Assembly: GCA_033239125.1 (NCBI GenBank)
Contig: BSWB01000006.1
Coordinates: 118,776,242-118,840,241, forward strand
DNA length: 64,000 bases
Reading direction: 5' to 3'
Origin: Fagopyrum homotropicum
Lineage: Eukaryota; Streptophyta; Magnoliopsida; Caryophyllales; Polygonaceae
A program made the translations under genes and the position numbers. A model generated the notes under the pieces. That model had not been told where the DNA came from. It saw only the letters and a list, made by a program, of their open reading frames with translations, and made no database searches. This document shows positions 9,902 through 20,803 of the stretch, piece by piece (positions within the stretch are counted from its first letter, which is position 1; every line of letters begins with the position of its first letter).

Positions 9902-11292
9902 GTGAGTGACCGGAAATGTTGTACGGAAACTTATGTGCATGTAGAGGTAATAGAAGGAGACTGGTACCCTATTACGGATCCGAGTTGCATTTTGAGACAA
10001 AGGATATTAGGTGAGGCTCATGCTACCCCTTACTCCGTACATCCAGGAGCGAGTAAGATGTATAAGGACGTGAGACGTTCCTTCTGGTGGGGTGGTTTAA
10101 AGCCTGATGTGGCCCGATATGTAGCCAGTGTGCGACCTGTCAGCAGGTCAAGATTGAGCATCGTAGGTCCGGAGGAGAGCTCCACCCACTTCTAGTACCA
10201 CATTGGAAATGGGAGGATATATCTATGGATTTCGTCACAGGGTTGAGGCTCAGTAGAGGTTTTGATGCCATTTGGGTAGTGGTAGACCGTCTGACGAAGA
10301 CCGCACGTTTCATTCCGATTAAGGAAACGTGGCCGGTAAGTCGTCTAGCTGAGGAGTTCACCAGACACATTGTGAGACTCCATGGAGTACCGAGGACTAT
10401 CGTCTCCGACAGGGATGGACGTTTTACCTCGAGATTTTGGCAGCAAGTACATACTGCTCTGGGGACGAGTCTCCACTTTACCACTGCCTATCACCCACAG
10501 ACAGACGGACAGTCTGAGAGGACCATTCAGACCTTAGAGGACATGTTGCGGGCATGTGTACTAGATTGGGGATAGGTATGGCCAGATCATCTCCCACTAG
10601 TAGAGTTTTCATATAATAACAGCTGGCACGCGTCTATTGGGATGGCACCTTATGAGGCTTTGTACGGGCGGTAATGTCGTACACCGTTGTGCTGGGATGA
10701 GCCTAGCAAGGCTGGTGGGGTAGCACCAGACCAGATACAGGATGACATCGCCCGGATTGCCCTAGTCCGAGAGCGGATGTTAGCAGCTCAGAGTCGTCAG
10801 AAATCCTACGCCGACAAACGGCGTCGACCTTTGGAGTTTAGAGTAGGTGTACAGGTGTGGTTGAGAGTGTCACCTACGAGAGGAGTTAGACGTTTCGGCA
10901 TTAAGGGGAAGCTGAGCCCCCGATATGTCGGTCCATTTGAGATCTTAGAGAGAGTCGGAGAAGTTGCATACCGATTAGCACTGCCACTGAGATTAGAGGG
11001 AGTACATCCAGTTTTTCATGTATCTCAGCTGAGAGAGTACATACCGGATCCTAGACACGTCATCAGTCATGAGGATCTGATAGTCGAGCCAGACCACTCT
11101 TTTGTGGAGTATCCAGTAGCCGTCCTAGAGCGTAGTATTAGGCGCCTGCGTTCTAAGGAGATACCGATGTTGAGGATGCAGTGGTCTAGACGAGGAGCTG
11201 ATGAGGCTACCTGGGAGACAGAGGAGAGTATTAGACGTAACTACCCTGAGTTCTTTGCGGAGTTAGCCGCTACCTCAGTACCGACGGGTTAG
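9902..11292 (+). pseudogene. Integrase with chromodomain, element A (broken)
   Basis: Read across one frameshift near 10120 and stops at 10573 and 10672, this is the C-terminal part of Gypsy pol. The HHCC zinc finger has HATPYSVH and, in the shifted frame, CATCQQVK. The catalytic core follows with WEDISMDFVTGL (first Asp), TIVSDRDGRFTS (second Asp) and HPQTDGQSERTIQTLE (Glu). The C-terminal GPF region (SPRYVGPFEILERVGEVAYR) and a chromodomain-like end with the acidic ADEATWETEE motif complete it, with a stop at 11290-11292 before the LTR. Integrase joins cDNA ends to host DNA; the chromodomain tail is known to bias insertion toward particular chromatin. The block is far better preserved than anything upstream in the element, but it is not translatable as one protein. 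Confidence 0.92.
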
Positions 11293-11453
11293 TACTGAGA
11301 CGATACTTTATATGATTTCTGTGATTATATGTTTAAATGATTGTTTATGTTTATGTGCCTAATGGCGTGAGTAGTTTGCATGCTAGAATATAACTCTTGA
11401 AGGGAAATGTTTGGTTAGATACCTTATTCTAAGTTTCGGGACGAAACTTATTT

Positions 11454-11467
11454 TAAGGGGGTACTGA
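11454..11467 (+). other. Polypurine tract region of element A
   Basis: AAGGGGGTACTGA lies directly before the TG of the 3' LTR. A little upstream is the AAGTTTCGGGACGAAACTT palindrome that also precedes the LTR of element C, in inverse orientation. Confidence 0.75.
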
Positions 11468-14400
11468 TGTAATATCCGGAATTTTTATTCCGTTTATTTC
11501 TGTAACAAAACCGATCTCGATCAGTTGATCCATATCCATCTACTTAGTTAGACACATTATTATAAAATTTATCATTTTATGTAGATTTCCTTCACATAAA
11601 ATGATAGAATCTTTTAAAAGTTTATCATTTTATGTAGCTTACCTTCACATAAAATAATAAGTTTAGCCCCAAACCCTAATTTAGAATATGACTCGTCGTT
11701 GACAAGTCTGTGACGAAGCTGTGACAAGGTCCGGACAAGTCTGTGACGAAGCTGTGACAAGGCCCGGACAAGTCTGTGACGAAGCTGTGACAAGCCCAGA
11801 CAAGTCTGTGACGAAGCAGTGACAAGGCCAGACAAGGCTGTGACGAGTCTGTGACATGCCCAGACAGGCTGTTGACAGCCCAGCGCCAGTGTGCCCAGCG
11901 CCCAGCAGCGCCCAGCAGCGCAACTTGCCAGCGCCAGCCCATCTGCTGCTCCCTTGCGCCAGCCCAGTCCAGCGCAGCTTGCCCAGCAGCTTCAAACGCA
12001 GCAGCCCAGCCGTACAGCAACTCCAGCCCACTGCCTTGATTGCTCCAGCCCGTGCAAATGCGTGGACCCAGTAGGAAAGGGCAACAGTTCAGCCGTTACT
12101 TTTTCCCCTCTTTAGCGTGATCTGATTCGTTCTTTCCCCACCGATTCTTTCCTTCTGCAAACCGGATTCTCCGCAATACATACGCTGCACATGATCTTAC
12201 TTCCTTATACACTCCTCCTCTTAATTCTGTCCACAGTTCACGCCATCCTCGTCCCTCTCACTGGCCGGGTGAAGCAGCACAACTCTGCCTTGCCTCCTCG
12301 TCCGGACGAACATCACGCCACCAGTCGACTCCTTGAGCTCTTGACAGAACCAGCGGCTCGCCCACGCTCTGCACAGTCCGGAACCACTGCGCACCAACAC
12401 CCTGCACCACCCCAGAAACTGCTGCTCGCCAATGTTCTTCAAAGCCGGAACTTCTGCACACCAAGCCGGCGCTCCTCTCCTGCCTCCTTGTCGAGATTCT
12501 TGGTGAGTATGACCATGCTCTTCCTTCCCTTCATTTATATATATGCTTAGTTGCTGCTAAGCCATCATAGAACCCATACATTGCAGCCAAAGGAACCAAT
12601 ACAAGGAGTTGTTACATCTTTTCCAGCTTTCCAACAGTTACGAGCAGTCAACTTCGGGTACAAATTTGAGTAAGCTAGACTCTCCCTTTTTGGCTGGTTT
12701 TCGGATATGTTATAGATGGTATTTCAAAGTAAATCATACTAAAATTTCAGAGGAATCCATGTTATGGTTTGAGAGATATGGGGTTTCAAAGTTCAGTTTT
12801 ATAAATGTGCTGAGTTGAGAAAAACAGCATGGGATGCTGTTTTGTGAGATAGTTTTGAATAGGCTTTTGATCTCTGTTAGGCTTGAATTTTTGATATGAT
12901 ATAGTTGACATCTGGTTGTAGATCATATTAAAATTTGGGAAGAATCGGAGTTACGGTTTGAGAGTTATTGTGTTTCAAAGTTGACGTTTTTATATATGTG
13001 CTGAGTGTTGGGGAAAACAGCAAGTGATGCTGTTTTGTGAGATGGTTTTGAATAAGCTCTTGATCTCCGTTGGACTTAAATTTTGGATATGATATGGTTG
13101 ACATATTGTTGTAGAACATATTAAAATTTGAGAGGAATCCAGCGAGTGGTTTGAGATTTATGATTTTTCAAAGATGGAGTCGTAAGCAGTTTTTCTGTTG
13201 TGCTGAAATTCGGTTTTGTGAGATAGTTTTAAATAGGATTTTGATCTTCTTTGCGTCTGAATTTTGGATATATTAGAGATAAGATTTAATAGTAGAACAT
13301 ATCAAAATTTGGGATAAATACAGCGAGTAGTTTAGGAGTTATGATTTTTCAAAGTTAGGACAATGTGCTGCTTGTTAAGTGTTGTACCAAACTTTAGAAA
13401 TTTTTGTAGAAGCGATGCTTTAACAGTTTTAAGAAATTCTTTCTCCTATGAGTAGATAGGATATCATAGATGACCTAGGGAATTACTTCGGAATTTTTAT
13501 AAGATTATTCGAATTTTATATTTGAAGCTGTAGTTGGACTTTAGTGACTTTTCGAGAAATAGAAAATGGGTGGTTTTTCTAGTTGTTACCTAAAATCATC
13601 CTAGGGAGTAGAATATGGTTAGTTAGTCTCAAATAAGAGTTTAAACATAAATTATGAAATTTTTAGAAGTTTCGGGACCAGGGGTAAAATGGTCATTTAC
13701 CTGTATAAGGGTATTTTGGTAATCTCTTGTTGATCGATTTTTATATCTTAGAAGTTGGAGACTTCTAAGAAAGTGGGATACATTATTGATTCCCTTGTCT
13801 TGTATAACAGGCAATTGAGTTCCTACGGTTACATACCGAGTTGAGATTAAGAGAGTTGCGACTTGACTCAGGTAAGTCCTTTGGGCTTACTTAGCTGACT
13901 TCCAGATATGAGTGTGGATAATGATAGTGGTGTGTGAATAAGATGTTTATATTTATATTTTAGTAATAATTATCTACCGACCTATACTTTGGCCTAAGAG
14001 TAACGGGCGGTGACATTCTGCTCAGTTAGCCTGAGGGCGCTGGGGGTTTCTTTAGGGACTAGTCCACACTCGGTTTGTAGTGATGCTACCGGTGGAGGTA
14101 AGCTAGACCTACACCCAGTTGGATAAGGAACGGAGGCGAGAACTCTTAAGATTTCTCGTGCCACAACTGTAAAATGGAATAAGGTGACTCACTTAATGAA
14201 TAGATAATAACCGGTTTGTGTGCCAGCATGATGATTGTTTTATATTATCTTGAGTGTGTTTGTGCTATCCTTATTCTGCTTATATTTGGATTGTTAGCTA
14301 ACGGTTTATCCGTGTTGTAGATTGGTAGAGATAGACAGTTGCAGAGTGATCCGGAACGGATGGTCAGTCGGGTCCACGTACTCATTAGATGGGGACGGGG

Positions 14401-14622
14401 AAGTCTTCCATACGTCATGCATGTTATATATCTTTATATATGTTTGTAAGGCTGTCACATGTGTACTTTCATACCATTAAAAATATTATGTTTTGGAAAT
14501 TGTTTTAATTACATTTGTGCCTTGTTGTAAGATCTTAGTAAAGTTGTTGTTAAACCAAGGTCGGGACCCATTGTGAGGTCCTAACCAGTAGCTCCCCGAG
14601 TTTTGAAACTTGGGGTGTTACA
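11468..14622 (+). repeat. 3' LTR of element A (3,155 bp)
   Basis: Direct copy of 3579-6733 with the same length and about 12 single-base differences. It contains the same hairpins, 33-bp repeats, predicted introns and terminal block, and is followed by the target duplication GGTAC at 14623-14627. Confidence 0.96.
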
Positions 14623-14627
14623 GGTAC

Positions 14628-15399
14628 TGCTTGGAATGTCATAGAAAAAAGCTTTAACCATTACTAAATTCTCAAGCGTTGACCAACCTCTAAAGAACGC
14701 AAAGTTTAGACGAAGGTGGTGAGATTCAAAAAGTGGGTGGGAAAAAACCTATAACTATAATTCTTTATTCGAAGAACCAATGAATATTAATTTTAAAAAA
14801 TATAATATAGTTAAACTGCAGAAAAGATCTTCGAGACTCAAGAGTGTGATGCATTGTTGTGATAATGGTTGGGGTCTTTGACTTCAAAAGGATATTTGTT
14901 TGATGATGTTGTGGGCTTTCAAGTCTTAATTCAAATTGTAACAAGTGATGAGCTGATGAATCAATATATATTTTGCTTTGATTTTAAACCTCTAAATTTA
15001 ATGAATTATCTCTCTATCTTCTGCTTATTAAGACACTTTATTTTCCATCTATTGACTTTGGATCTTACAATGTAATTTTATTTTTATGCTCAGTCATTTT
15101 CTGAAATCTTATCCTACAACTACGAACTTCACTTAAATTTGTATCAAAGTCTATGAGAGAGTTTTTGGATTATTTGGGACATTTATGATTTTTCAAATAA
15201 ATCAAAATATAATTAGACTAAGAGAGCTTGAAGAAAACCCTTTGGATTTTATTTCTAAAGTTACTATTCATTGGCTAAAATTTATCTTCATCCTCAAACA
15301 ATCTTCCTTATTAAACGGATCGTTGATTTAACAAACTTGTAACTCTTTCAAAAAGTTCAATTAGAGTAATAAAAGCCAAAAATTGTCTCATAGACTTTA
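14628..15399. other. Intergenic DNA right of element A
   Basis: AT-rich with no convincing gene. Short reading frames such as 14869-15075 show no recognisable domain or composition. Confidence 0.6.
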
Positions 15400-15547
15400 A
15401 TGTATTTTGATGAAAACCCACCTCCTCGTACCTATGTGAGAAGGCATAAAAATCAAGTACTTAAGTCTTATTTAATATTTGAGTCATTTTATACATTTTG
15501 TTGAGTCTTTATGTAGCAACTTTGAGCATTAATACATACACCAGTGT
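15400..15547 (+). repeat. LTR fragment related to element D
   Basis: The block containing CTCGTACCTATGTGAGAAGG, AAATCAAGTACTTAAGTC and CATTTTGTTGAGTCTTT matches the LTR of element D (29747-30012) in the same orientation, with a deletion of the middle. It stands alone, so it is a truncated solo LTR or a scrap of one. Confidence 0.8.
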
Positions 15548-15701
15548 TGAGTAAAAATGTACACAAATTGACAAATACATTTTATTTTTATTTTTTTTTG
15601 AGTTCAACCCTCTCTTTTTGACCTTTTGATTCTAAGTTATATAAACAACGATATTTGGTTGGTTTTAGTGATTTGGGCTGCACCCGTTTTTGGATGTTTT
15701 G

Positions 15702-16372
15702 CCTACGTATCTTGTTAAAGAGGATCAAGTCTTACGTAGTTCAGTGCAATGTTTTCATGCATCAGAGAATCAAAGTCCAAACCCACTTTCTAGGAAGGGT
15801 TGCCTAGACGATGATCCAACTATCATTTGCATGACATTTATATCTCGACAATGCATCAAATGATTAAATGAAGCCCACCTTCTAGGAAGAGTTGCGTAAT
15901 TTATCCTGCTATCACGCGCATGATCAAGAAAAGTGTTAGGTTATTTATTTTATAGCTTGTAATTGAATTCGGTTCTTAATTTACCAAATTTCCTACGTAT
16001 CCTTTATTAGGAATCAAGTCGTATGTAGTTCTTAAATTTGATTTTATTTTGTATGCGACTTTATTTATATTTTTAAAGTCAATTTAATATGTGCGATTGG
16101 ACTCGACAATAAGCCGAGATTCCTACGTAGTCTTTTTAAAGACATCAAATCACACGCAGTTCTTTTGGATAAAAGACATTTGGTTTGGATTTTTTTGTGG
16201 TTAAACTCGATGAGCGGATGCTTTATATCGAGTTTAGAAATTTTGGCATTTTTTAATTTTACGTCCAAGATTTGATTCAAAAAATACTTTAATTTAGACG
16301 GGGCAACTGAATCCAATTTCATATCGGATTTCCTACGTAGCTCAGAACGAGCATCAAGTCATAACGTAGTTC
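15702..16372 (+). repeat. Four dispersed copies of a 41-bp two-stem hairpin motif
   Basis: Copies lie at 15702-15742, 15992-16031, 16122-16162 and 16332-16372, all in the same orientation. Each runs CCTACGTA, a small variable hairpin, ATCAAGTC (or close) and ACGTAGTTC. The outer arms CTACGTA/TACGTAG pair. The inner arms change together: TCTT/AAGA, TCCT/AGGA, GTCTT/AAGAC, GCTC/GAGC. I do not recognise the parent element. The surrounding 15.6-16.4 kb is otherwise AT-rich and non-coding. Confidence 0.85.
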
Positions 16373-16727
16373 TACAAAGATTTACAATATATAATTACAA
16401 TATTTAAACAGTAAATTTATGATTATATTTATATTAATGAGGTCATTTTCATAAATAAATGTTTTTCATGGGTTCATTTTGAAAATAATTCAAGTTTGAA
16501 TTATCACTTCAACGTGAATGTCAGAACATATTTCACATCTCACTTATTTCTTTCTTTTTCTTTTTGTTTTATTTATTTTTAATTCTATATATTTATCTTA
16601 CAAGAGAAAATTGTTATGTATTGTTTGACTCCAAGTGAATGCAAATTGAATGTGGATCCCAACTCTCAAGGTGTACCAGAAACTTCCATCTCTTCTATTA
16701 TTAAGGCCCAACTTATTTACACCCTTA

Positions 16728-17091
16728 GAGCATCTTCATCCCAGAACTAGAAATGAGTTTATTTTTTTTATTACTCTTTATCTATAATATTAGTTAAAGA
16801 ACTCATCTCCTCCATCCCAAAATTTACAAGGGTTTATTTAATTATTTTTGTTTTATAAAACTTTAACAAAATACCTATCAATTCCCTACATTTAGGCAAA
16901 AGTAACAAAAACAAATCTGATTATACTCTTGATTTATGCGACTTGGACAGAATCTTGTCAAATTTCATTTCTTCTTCAAGAGACTTTTCTCCACTCATTA
17001 CCTCTATTCCCTCACCCATTCTAACATTTATTTTTAATTTTACAAATTTAGATAGGGGAAGAAACTCACAGTATCTGGGATGCAGATGCTC
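16728..17091. mobile_element. Tourist-like MITE (PIF/Harbinger type), 364 bp
   Basis: The terminal inverted repeats GAGCATCTTCATCCCAG and GAGCATCTGCATCCCAG (right end, reverse complement) match at 16 of 17 positions. They are flanked by TTA at 16725-16727 and 17092-17094, the target duplication typical of PIF/Harbinger elements. The interior is AT-rich without a transposase, so it depends on an autonomous relative. Confidence 0.93.
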
Positions 17092-17094
17092 TTA

Positions 17095-17709
17095 AATCCA
17101 TCTGAACTCCATGACACAAGCACTCATATTTTGATTTTGATTGTTGTACTCAAATTTTTTTTTATTGTCGTTGATTGATGCGTTTCTTGACGTTAACTTT
17201 GAAGATTATTTTTAATTTTGTACATGTAATTATGTATTAAGGGTACAGTTATTATTTTTTGTTGTTAATTATTCTATTGATTAATTAATCTTATTTATAA
17301 TAGAATAATTTATAAAATTTAAACGGTTATTAATTCTCATTATCAACTAATCGGATAAGTGATTAAAGTAATTAAAAATATCAAACACTTAATGATTCTT
17401 CTAATTAATTAATAGTATTAGTTATTTGAGCGAATAAATAAACTAACCTTGGTAATTTACTTAATTAATTAATCATATTTAAAATGTATGGAAGATTTCA
17501 CAACATTGTGTATGTTTCTTTACACTAAATTTTTTTTTATTTAATTTTAAATTTCAATACGTGGGGAACAAGTCTAACGGGGCGAAAAAGGTAAGGTCCA
17601 TATCTTGTCCCGGATATTTTGTTGGTGGGACAAGACGAAATTTATATTATTTGGATGAAAAGCCGCTAGGACCGGAATGAAACAAATGAGAATATATGTT
17701 ACGGTCAAA

Positions 17710-17757
<48 letters not shown>

Positions 17758-17972
17758 GAGTCATCGGATAAATAATGAACGACGTAGATTTAATGATTAT
17801 GCATAGTGATCACGTATTGTAATTATCGTAGCATTCATATAAAGGTAATTGGGAGATACGTGAAAAATACGATTCGACTGATATGAAAATACAATATTGT
17901 GAAATTTGCAAGTAATCGTTCACGTTAATGAACATTAACTTACAAGCCTAATAGTGCATTGTCTAGCCGTGT
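17095..17972. other. AT-rich intergenic DNA with an (AT)n microsatellite
   Basis: There is no gene signal. A TA/AT dinucleotide run of about 40 bp occupies about 17711-17751. The end of the segment contains the LINE target site. Confidence 0.7.
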
Positions 17973-17994
17973 ATCATATGAACATTTTTTTTTT

Positions 17995-18256
17995 GAAATT
18001 TTACGTGTATTGAGAGATGATGAAGAGAATGTAGAAAGGAGGAATCAAGTCTTTAGGAACATTCAGGTCATTCCAAAGGGGCTTGAAGTTGTCGACATTG
18101 GTTGGGGGGTAAGATTCATGAGCATGAGGTAGATCTTCTAGGCGGATAAGGTACCCGACAAGGTAAGGTAGTGATTTTGCAGGGTTGAGGGGCTCAAGAT
18201 GTTGGTGAAGTGGTTGATGAGAATGGAGGCGATTTGCTCGGGATTATGGGTGATGT
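17995..18256 (-). pseudogene. LINE reverse-transcriptase start and 3' tail
   Basis: Left of E the same LINE continues: NITHNPEQIASILINHFTNIL resembles the start of the plant L1 RT region. About 200 bp then lead to the A-tail. Most of RT, including the catalytic motif, is absent. Continuity with the right-hand part across the GATGT duplication of E shows that the two parts were one element. Confidence 0.75.
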
Positions 18257-19150
18257 TGATGCAGAACCGAAGACGAAGAAGCTGATTGATGCTGATTTTA
18301 GATATCATTAGTTGCCTAATTGTATTTGTTTTAATTAGGGTTAAGTGTGTTTATTTGGGGCCGGTTCACTTGTATTTTAAGAGCCGGTTCAATGCTTTAT
18401 TTCCTTAGTTATTTTAGTTTTATTAATTATTGGTTTAGTTTTATTTTAGTTTTAGCATTTGCCTATTTAAGGGAACTTCTCCCTCATTGTAAGAGACTTT
18501 GATGCAATGGATAAGCAGCCCCTGTGGTGTCCTTGATTGAACGTCTTTCCCTCTCACCCTCCAATAGAGATTGGAGCCCGAGTTTTATGGTTCTTATGAG
18601 ATGGGTCTAGATTACTCGATGAGCGGGTTTTTCACATCATTTGCAATTGTATTTTGGTTCTTTAGCCATGGTGCTTTGCATTGTTTGGGCTGGGTTCCTC
18701 ATAATCTGTCCATCGCCTTATAGACGAGAGGGTTGTGGCAGATTACGTTAAACACATTGCCTAAGTGCCAAAATCGAACCCTTTTGAGTTCAGCCTATTG
18801 TCTTGTGAGAATTGTGGTGTTAGCATAGCTTTCTCGTTCTTGTGTGTGTCAATCTCCTTCGGGTTGGTGCTACAAGTCGAATCGAAGCAACCTCTTCGTG
18901 CCTTCGATAACTCTAGATCGATTGTGTGAAGTTGTAAGAAGCGGGGTCGAATCGTCATCGATTTGGTTCTTGGATAATCGAATCCAAGGGTTCTATCGTT
19001 TTGTTCCTTTTGGTTCTTCCTTCCTATTTTCGTTCCCCCCTCTTTGTTTTGCACGTTTCATTCATTCTTGTTTACTGAATTTCGTTTGCTTCTATTCCCG
19101 AAAACAGGTTGCTCGTCTAGATCCGTTCTTCGTGGCTAATCCCTGTATCA
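18257..19150 (+). repeat. 5' LTR of element E (894 bp)
   Basis: Its first 480 bp or so match the 3' LTR closely, including TATTTAAGGGAACTTCTCCC (TATA-like, near 18470). After GAGGGTTGTG (about 18737) the sequence becomes unlike the 3' LTR for about 370 bp. Similarity resumes in TCGTCTAGATCCGTTCTTCG near the end. Confidence 0.9.
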
Positions 19151-19152
19151 AT

Positions 19153-19164
19153 TGGTATCAGAGC
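19153..19164 (+). other. Primer binding site of element E
   Basis: TGGTATCAGAGC, two bases after the 5' LTR, matches initiator tRNA-Met. Confidence 0.93.
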
Positions 19165-19641
19165 TAATTGACGTTCAACCTACAAAAAGAGTCGGTAAAT
19201 CATTCAAAAAACAAAAGTGTCTCGTTTTCTTGTTTGAGTCTTGCATTGTTCGAGTCTATTTCCGTTTCCATTTCTATTCTAAGTTTTGTTTGAGTCTTGC
19301 GAGTTTGTGCTTTTGTTTGCAAGTTTTGGACGCCGGAACACCATCAAACCACCACGCCTACACCACCAGCCTTTGTGCCTACACGTCCAAACATCCAAAC
19401 AAGCCCTAAACATTCAAAAAAAAAAAAAAAAAGAGGGGCTGAATTTCGTCCAACCTATTCATCACAACAGCCCCTCGTTTCCCTACCCTCTTTCATCCAC
19501 AAAATCAGCCTTTTTGAATTCCTCTCTCTTAGTTAGCTATTTACTTGGTCAAACTCTATCTTCTTGCAACTAATTAGGATTTTCTTAGCATTTTGTTTTA
19601 ATTTTCTTTAATTCCAGAAATAAGTTTCGAATTAGCTGGTT

Positions 19642-20115
19642 GTGTTTATTAGTTGCCTATTCTCTTCAAGTGCCCTAGCACTCGGCACCTCGCCTTTTCT
19701 ACAGCCTTCAACCATAGCCCTTGCAAGACGAAGACATCGGCCTCCCATGAAGACTTCATCAACCGATCGTGTTCCAGCCCGCAGAGGACGCCCACGCTCT
19801 AAGGCGAACCGCAAGCCACCACCATCACGCCTCGACGTTGAGACCGATCACCAAGCTCGGAAGAGGTCCAGTCATGCGGCCGGAACATGGGTTTGGGCCA
19901 AGATACCGCAGCGAGGCCGGCCTCGACTTGACGCGAACCCAAACGGTCTAGGGCCTTTTCGGGTCCTTGCCCGTGGGTTGGGTTATGTGCACATTCTTAA
20001 TTGGCCGGATGATATGGGTGATGTTGGTCGTGTCATTGCGTCGGAGTACCTCTACCCCGTATTGCCTCCATCAGAATTACCACAAGCTTCGGCGACGAAG
20101 CTTTTCCAAGAATGA
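19642..20115 (+). CDS. Hypothetical protein of element E with AT-hook-like motifs and a GPF integrase tail (157 aa)
   Basis: The frame is open for 157 codons and stops six bases before the 3' LTR, the normal end of pol. The N-terminal 25 residues look like chance sequence, and a start at the second Met (about residue 36, 19747) is as likely. Residues about 45-60 hold RRGRPRSKANRKPPP and residues about 93-101 hold PQRGRPRLD; both contain the RGRP core of AT-hooks, which bind AT-rich DNA minor grooves. Residues about 107-140 (GPFRVLARGLGYVHILNWP and ASEYLYPV) resemble the GPY/F module that follows the Gypsy integrase core. The catalytic core is absent. It may be a deletion product that joins a leader to the integrase tail, or a small DNA-binding protein; I cannot tell which. 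Whether it is translated is unknown. Confidence 0.45.
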   Translation: MFISCLFSSSALALGTSPFLQPSTIALARRRHRPPMKTSSTDRVPARRGRPRSKANRKPPPSRLDVETDHQARKRSSHAAGTWVWAKIPQRGRPRLDANPNGLGPFRVLARGLGYVHILNWPDDMGDVGRVIASEYLYPVLPPSELPQASATKLFQE

Positions 20116-20120
20116 GAGAA

Positions 20121-20798
20121 TGATGCGGAACCGAAGACGAAGAAGCTGATTGATGCTGATTTTAGATATCATTAGTTGCCTAATTGTATTTGTTTTAATT
20201 AGGGTTAAGTGTGTTTATTTGGGGCCGGTTCACTTGCATTTTAAGAGTCGGTTCAATGCTTTATTTTCTTAGTTATTTTAGTTTTATTAATTATTGGTTT
20301 AGTTTTATTTTAGTTTTAGCATTTGCCTATTTAAAGGAACTTCTCCCTCATTGTAAGAGACATTTGATGCAATGGATAAGCAGCCCTTGTGGTGTCCTTG
20401 ATTGAACGTCTTTCCCTCTCGCCCTCCAATGGAGATTGGAACCCGAGTTGTATGGTTCTTGTGAGATGGGTCTAGATTACTCGATGAGCGGGTTTTTCAC
20501 ATAATTTGCAATTGTGTTTTGGTTCTTTAGCCATGGTACTTTGCATTGTTTGGGTTGGGTTCCTCATAATCTGTCAATCGCCTTATAGACGAGAGGGTTG
20601 TGTCGTTCTTGGAATCGGTTCTTGATCGATCTAGTCCATGGGTTGTACCCGTTTATGGTATTGGTTCTTGGCTGGTTGTATCAATGGGTTGGTTTAAGGC
20701 AGCATAGTTTGCTCGCCTCCTATCTTTCCTATTCGTGCTTTCTATTCCGCAACAAGTTGTTCGTCTAGATCCGTTCTTCGCGGCAAATCCCCGTATCA
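20121..20798 (+). repeat. 3' LTR of element E (678 bp)
   Basis: It is about 216 bp shorter than the 5' LTR because the middle segment (about 20603-20757) is a different sequence from 18741-19108 of the 5' LTR. Both flanks of the segment match well. It ends GTATCA before the target duplication. Confidence 0.9.
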
Positions 20799-20803
20799 GA
20801 TGT

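Larger units (their letters stand above)
3579..14622 (+). mobile_element. Element A: complete long-LTR Ty3/Gypsy chromovirus derivative (Tekay/Del-like), non-autonomous
   Basis: Two direct LTRs of identical length (3,155 bp; 3579-6733 and 11468-14622) flank an interior of 4.7 kb. The element is bounded by the 5-bp duplication GGTAC (3574-3578 and 14623-14627) and has TG...CA ends, a tRNA-Met-type primer site at 6737 and a purine tract at about 11454. By eye the LTRs differ at about 12 sites, mostly transitions, so insertion was recent. The interior lacks any recognisable gag, protease or reverse transcriptase; only a broken integrase with a C-terminal chromodomain remains (9902-11292). Long LTRs, Met primer and chromodomain together suggest the Tekay/Del clade; the clade is an inference. 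Recent movement without its own RT implies help in trans. Confidence 0.95.
18257..20798 (+). mobile_element. Element E: short non-autonomous LTR retrotransposon
   Basis: Direct LTRs (18257-19150 and 20121-20798) enclose only 970 bp. The target duplication GATGT is at 18252-18256 and 20799-20803, the ends are TGATGC...GTATCA, the primer site TGGTATCAGAGC is at 19153-19164 and a purine-rich AAGAATGAGAGAA stands before the 3' LTR. It has no gag or RT. One reading frame (19642-20115) ends right at the purine tract and carries a GPF-type integrase tail. It is inserted in the LINE above. Confidence 0.92.

Noticed and set aside
15702..16372. CRISPR-like reading of the four spaced 41-bp repeats
   Set aside because: Spacings are uneven (290, 130, 210 bp), the copies differ from each other, and the DNA is plant nuclear.
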